Shown piece by piece: positions 28,289-29,592 of a DNA stretch of 29,592 nt. The notes under the pieces are model-generated. The model did no database searches. It was not told the DNA's origin and saw only the letters and a list, made by a program, of their open reading frames with translations. Source of the stretch: Pleurobrachia bachei (Eukaryota > Ctenophora > Tentaculata > Cydippida > Pleurobrachiidae); assembly GCA_000695325.1 (NCBI GenBank), contig AVPN01000136.1:8183-37774 (forward strand), given 5' to 3'. A program made the translations under genes and the position numbers. The first letter of the stretch is position 1. Each line of letters opens with the position of its first letter.

Positions 28289-28699
28289 CTTATTGTAGGT
28301 TGTAGAGATTTGCTTTCTGAGCATTTTGCGTTTTTGTCGCTCAAAATCGACCAACTCATCACTTGCACTGAGATATATTTGTTATGTTGGGAGAACTCCT
28401 GTTTAATCAATATGTAAAAAACAGAAAATAAACAATCGTGGTGTTTTACTAACACATTCTGAATATCAAAAGTGAGGTTAACATGTCCATACACAGAAGC
28501 AGGGCAATGCAAGCCAGCACATTTTAAATTTAAAGAAGGTGTTAGTAAAACACAAGGATTGTTTCTATCCTGTTTGATAAATATTGATCCAGCAGGAATT
28601 CTCCCAACATAACAAATGTATCTCAGTGATGGGTGGGTCGATTTTGAGCGGAAAAAACGCAAAATGCTCAGAAAGCTAATCTCTACTACCTACAACAAA
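28289..28699. repeat. Diverged inverted repeat at the centre of the palindrome
   Basis: The inner arms (28289-28455 and 28541-28699) are clearly inverted copies (TTTCTGAGCATTTTGCG, GTTATGTTGGGAGAA, GTGTTTTACTAACAC) but differ at many positions. The outer arms are almost identical. An 85-base unique loop separates them. It resembles an older fold-back element around which the flanking DNA was later duplicated in inverse. Confidence 0.85.
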
Positions 28700-28864
28700 C
28701 TTGTCCAATTCTGATTCGGTCCACTCTCACTTTAACTCCACTACAGCTACGTTGCTTTCTGTGGTCCGCATTAGGGTATCGCTGAGTACTTACGGTGTTC
28801 CTTCATGACGATGAATGATAATCGCTTCCAAATGCCTCTTTTCAGCGACATCATTTTAAAAGAT

Positions 28865-29532
28865 TTACAAACCTATCACAGCGTGGGAAATGTTGCTGAT
28901 GGAGGGGTGTTCACTAAAGTACAATTCCTTTCGGTTTAGCACGGCCCTGCTAATCTTCTGTCGTACTTGGTGTTTCTTGATCCCTCGTGTAAATACCCTG
29001 AAACGATATCAACATGCTGTATTCTGTGTTGGTAGAGTAAACTGTACAGTTTACTCCACTAGAGATCAAAGTCTGTGAACGGTATGCAGTAGTATTTGTA
29101 GTGATTTGATCATTAGGCACCTACAACGTTTCTGTAAAGCTGCACGTGTGATTCTAGGAATGTATTTCCAAATTACCTGGTGTAGTAAACTATCGGATTT
29201 GCAGCACTGTTGAAGTAGACCATAATGAGAACTTTTAGGGAGAGAATGTAGGACCATCCTTTCACTGTAAACACCCGGGGAAATGTATCTTCTGGTATCG
29301 CCTAAAAAAGACAAAACGGTTTTCATCACGAATCCATTGTTTACCAATCGATTGTCGATCGGCTGTCGATTTATTCACTTTATGTGAACGTCGAACAAAA
29401 TTTTGATAGGGTAGGATTGGGTAAGGTGGGTACTTTACAATAAGATAACTACCTTGATAATGACTAAGAAGAATGAGAGGGAGTTAGTCCACCACGGGAG
29501 GTAGCATATCACAAATAATAGTAGAATGATTC
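28865..29532 (-). CDS. Partial minus-strand copy of the GPCR (exons 9-11)
   Basis: Exons at 29453-29532, 29177-29301 and 28865-28997 (read leftward) encode the TM6 CYLPW, TM7 NPIVYY and C-terminal segments, identical in sequence to exons 9-11 of the full gene. Splice borders are preserved. The 5' part would lie to the right of the window. The two copies are tail to tail. Confidence 0.85.
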
Positions 29533-29592
29533 CTGCAGAAATAATGTGCAATTATCGCCCACGCGAATGTGTGCAAAAATCATAATTTTCGG

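Larger units (their letters stand above)
27396..29592. repeat. Large inverted duplication (arms 27396-28288 and 28700-29592)
   Basis: Position p pairs with 56988 minus p throughout the outer arms, with no gaps and only two mismatches seen (27838/29150 and 28206/28782). The right arm runs off the window, so the true length is unknown. The arms carry GPCR exons 9-11 on both strands, including the perfect palindrome GAGTAAACTGTACAGTTTACTC at 27932-27953 in intron 10. The centre is a diverged inverted repeat, described separately. Confidence 0.95.

Noticed and set aside
28180-28662. A 160-codon open frame on the minus strand in the palindrome centre
   Set aside because: It lies across the diverged inverted repeat, lacks any recognisable domain and has no family-like composition; it is most likely chance.

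Overview
This is nuclear DNA from an invertebrate animal. The genes have spliceosomal introns with GT..AG borders. There is an aquaporin, a rhodopsin-family GPCR split over 11 coding exons, and two large receptors that join Cys-rich/LDLa ectodomains to a 7TM domain (LGR-like). CT/GA microsatellites, MITEs and fold-back repeats fill the space between. The LDLa-7TM receptors suggest a marine invertebrate, perhaps a non-bilaterian, but I cannot name the species.

Layout. 1-291 is a fold-back repeat. 734-1190 holds a two-copy direct repeat. 1442-3106 (+) is a six-exon aquaporin. 3107-10790 is gene-poor: a 496-bp MITE, a cluster of palindromic TATACCC motifs, two copies of another dispersed element and long CT/GA tracts. 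10791-15929 (+) is LDLa-GPCR gene A, whose C-terminal tail contains a 12-bp repeat array (131 perfect units, Ala-Pro-Glu-Asp in the receptor frame). 15930-18670 is gene-poor. 18722-21142 (+) is LDLa-GPCR gene B, with a hAT-type MITE inserted at its stop codon. 23653-26335 is a tandem duplication carrying the first four exons of the rhodopsin-type GPCR, whose complete gene runs 25270-28123 (+). From 27396 to the window end the sequence is a large inverted duplication, so a second, minus-strand 3' end of the same GPCR faces the first one.

The most unusual signal is a set of short blocks that look like the base-by-base complement of the expected sequence WITHOUT reversal, substituted in place with no change in length. 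It is proven directly in the repeat pair at 853-903 / 1120-1170: 51 of 51 columns are complementary, read in the same direction, between identical flanks. The same operation explains most of the damage in the two LDLa receptors. Wherever the reading frame closes in gene B, and at three of the places where it closes in gene A, complementing the block in place gives exactly the expected motif: LDLa calcium-binding cores, the TM2 motif LMGxYL and the TM7 motif NPxxY. Ordinary inversion gives the reverse complement, and no polymerase or recombinase is known to make a non-reversed complement. A data-processing artefact is therefore the leading explanation; if it is present in molecules it would be new biology. 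With the blocks allowed for, both LDLa receptors read as intronless genes, unlike their intron-rich neighbours. Gene A still carries three real or apparent frameshifts.
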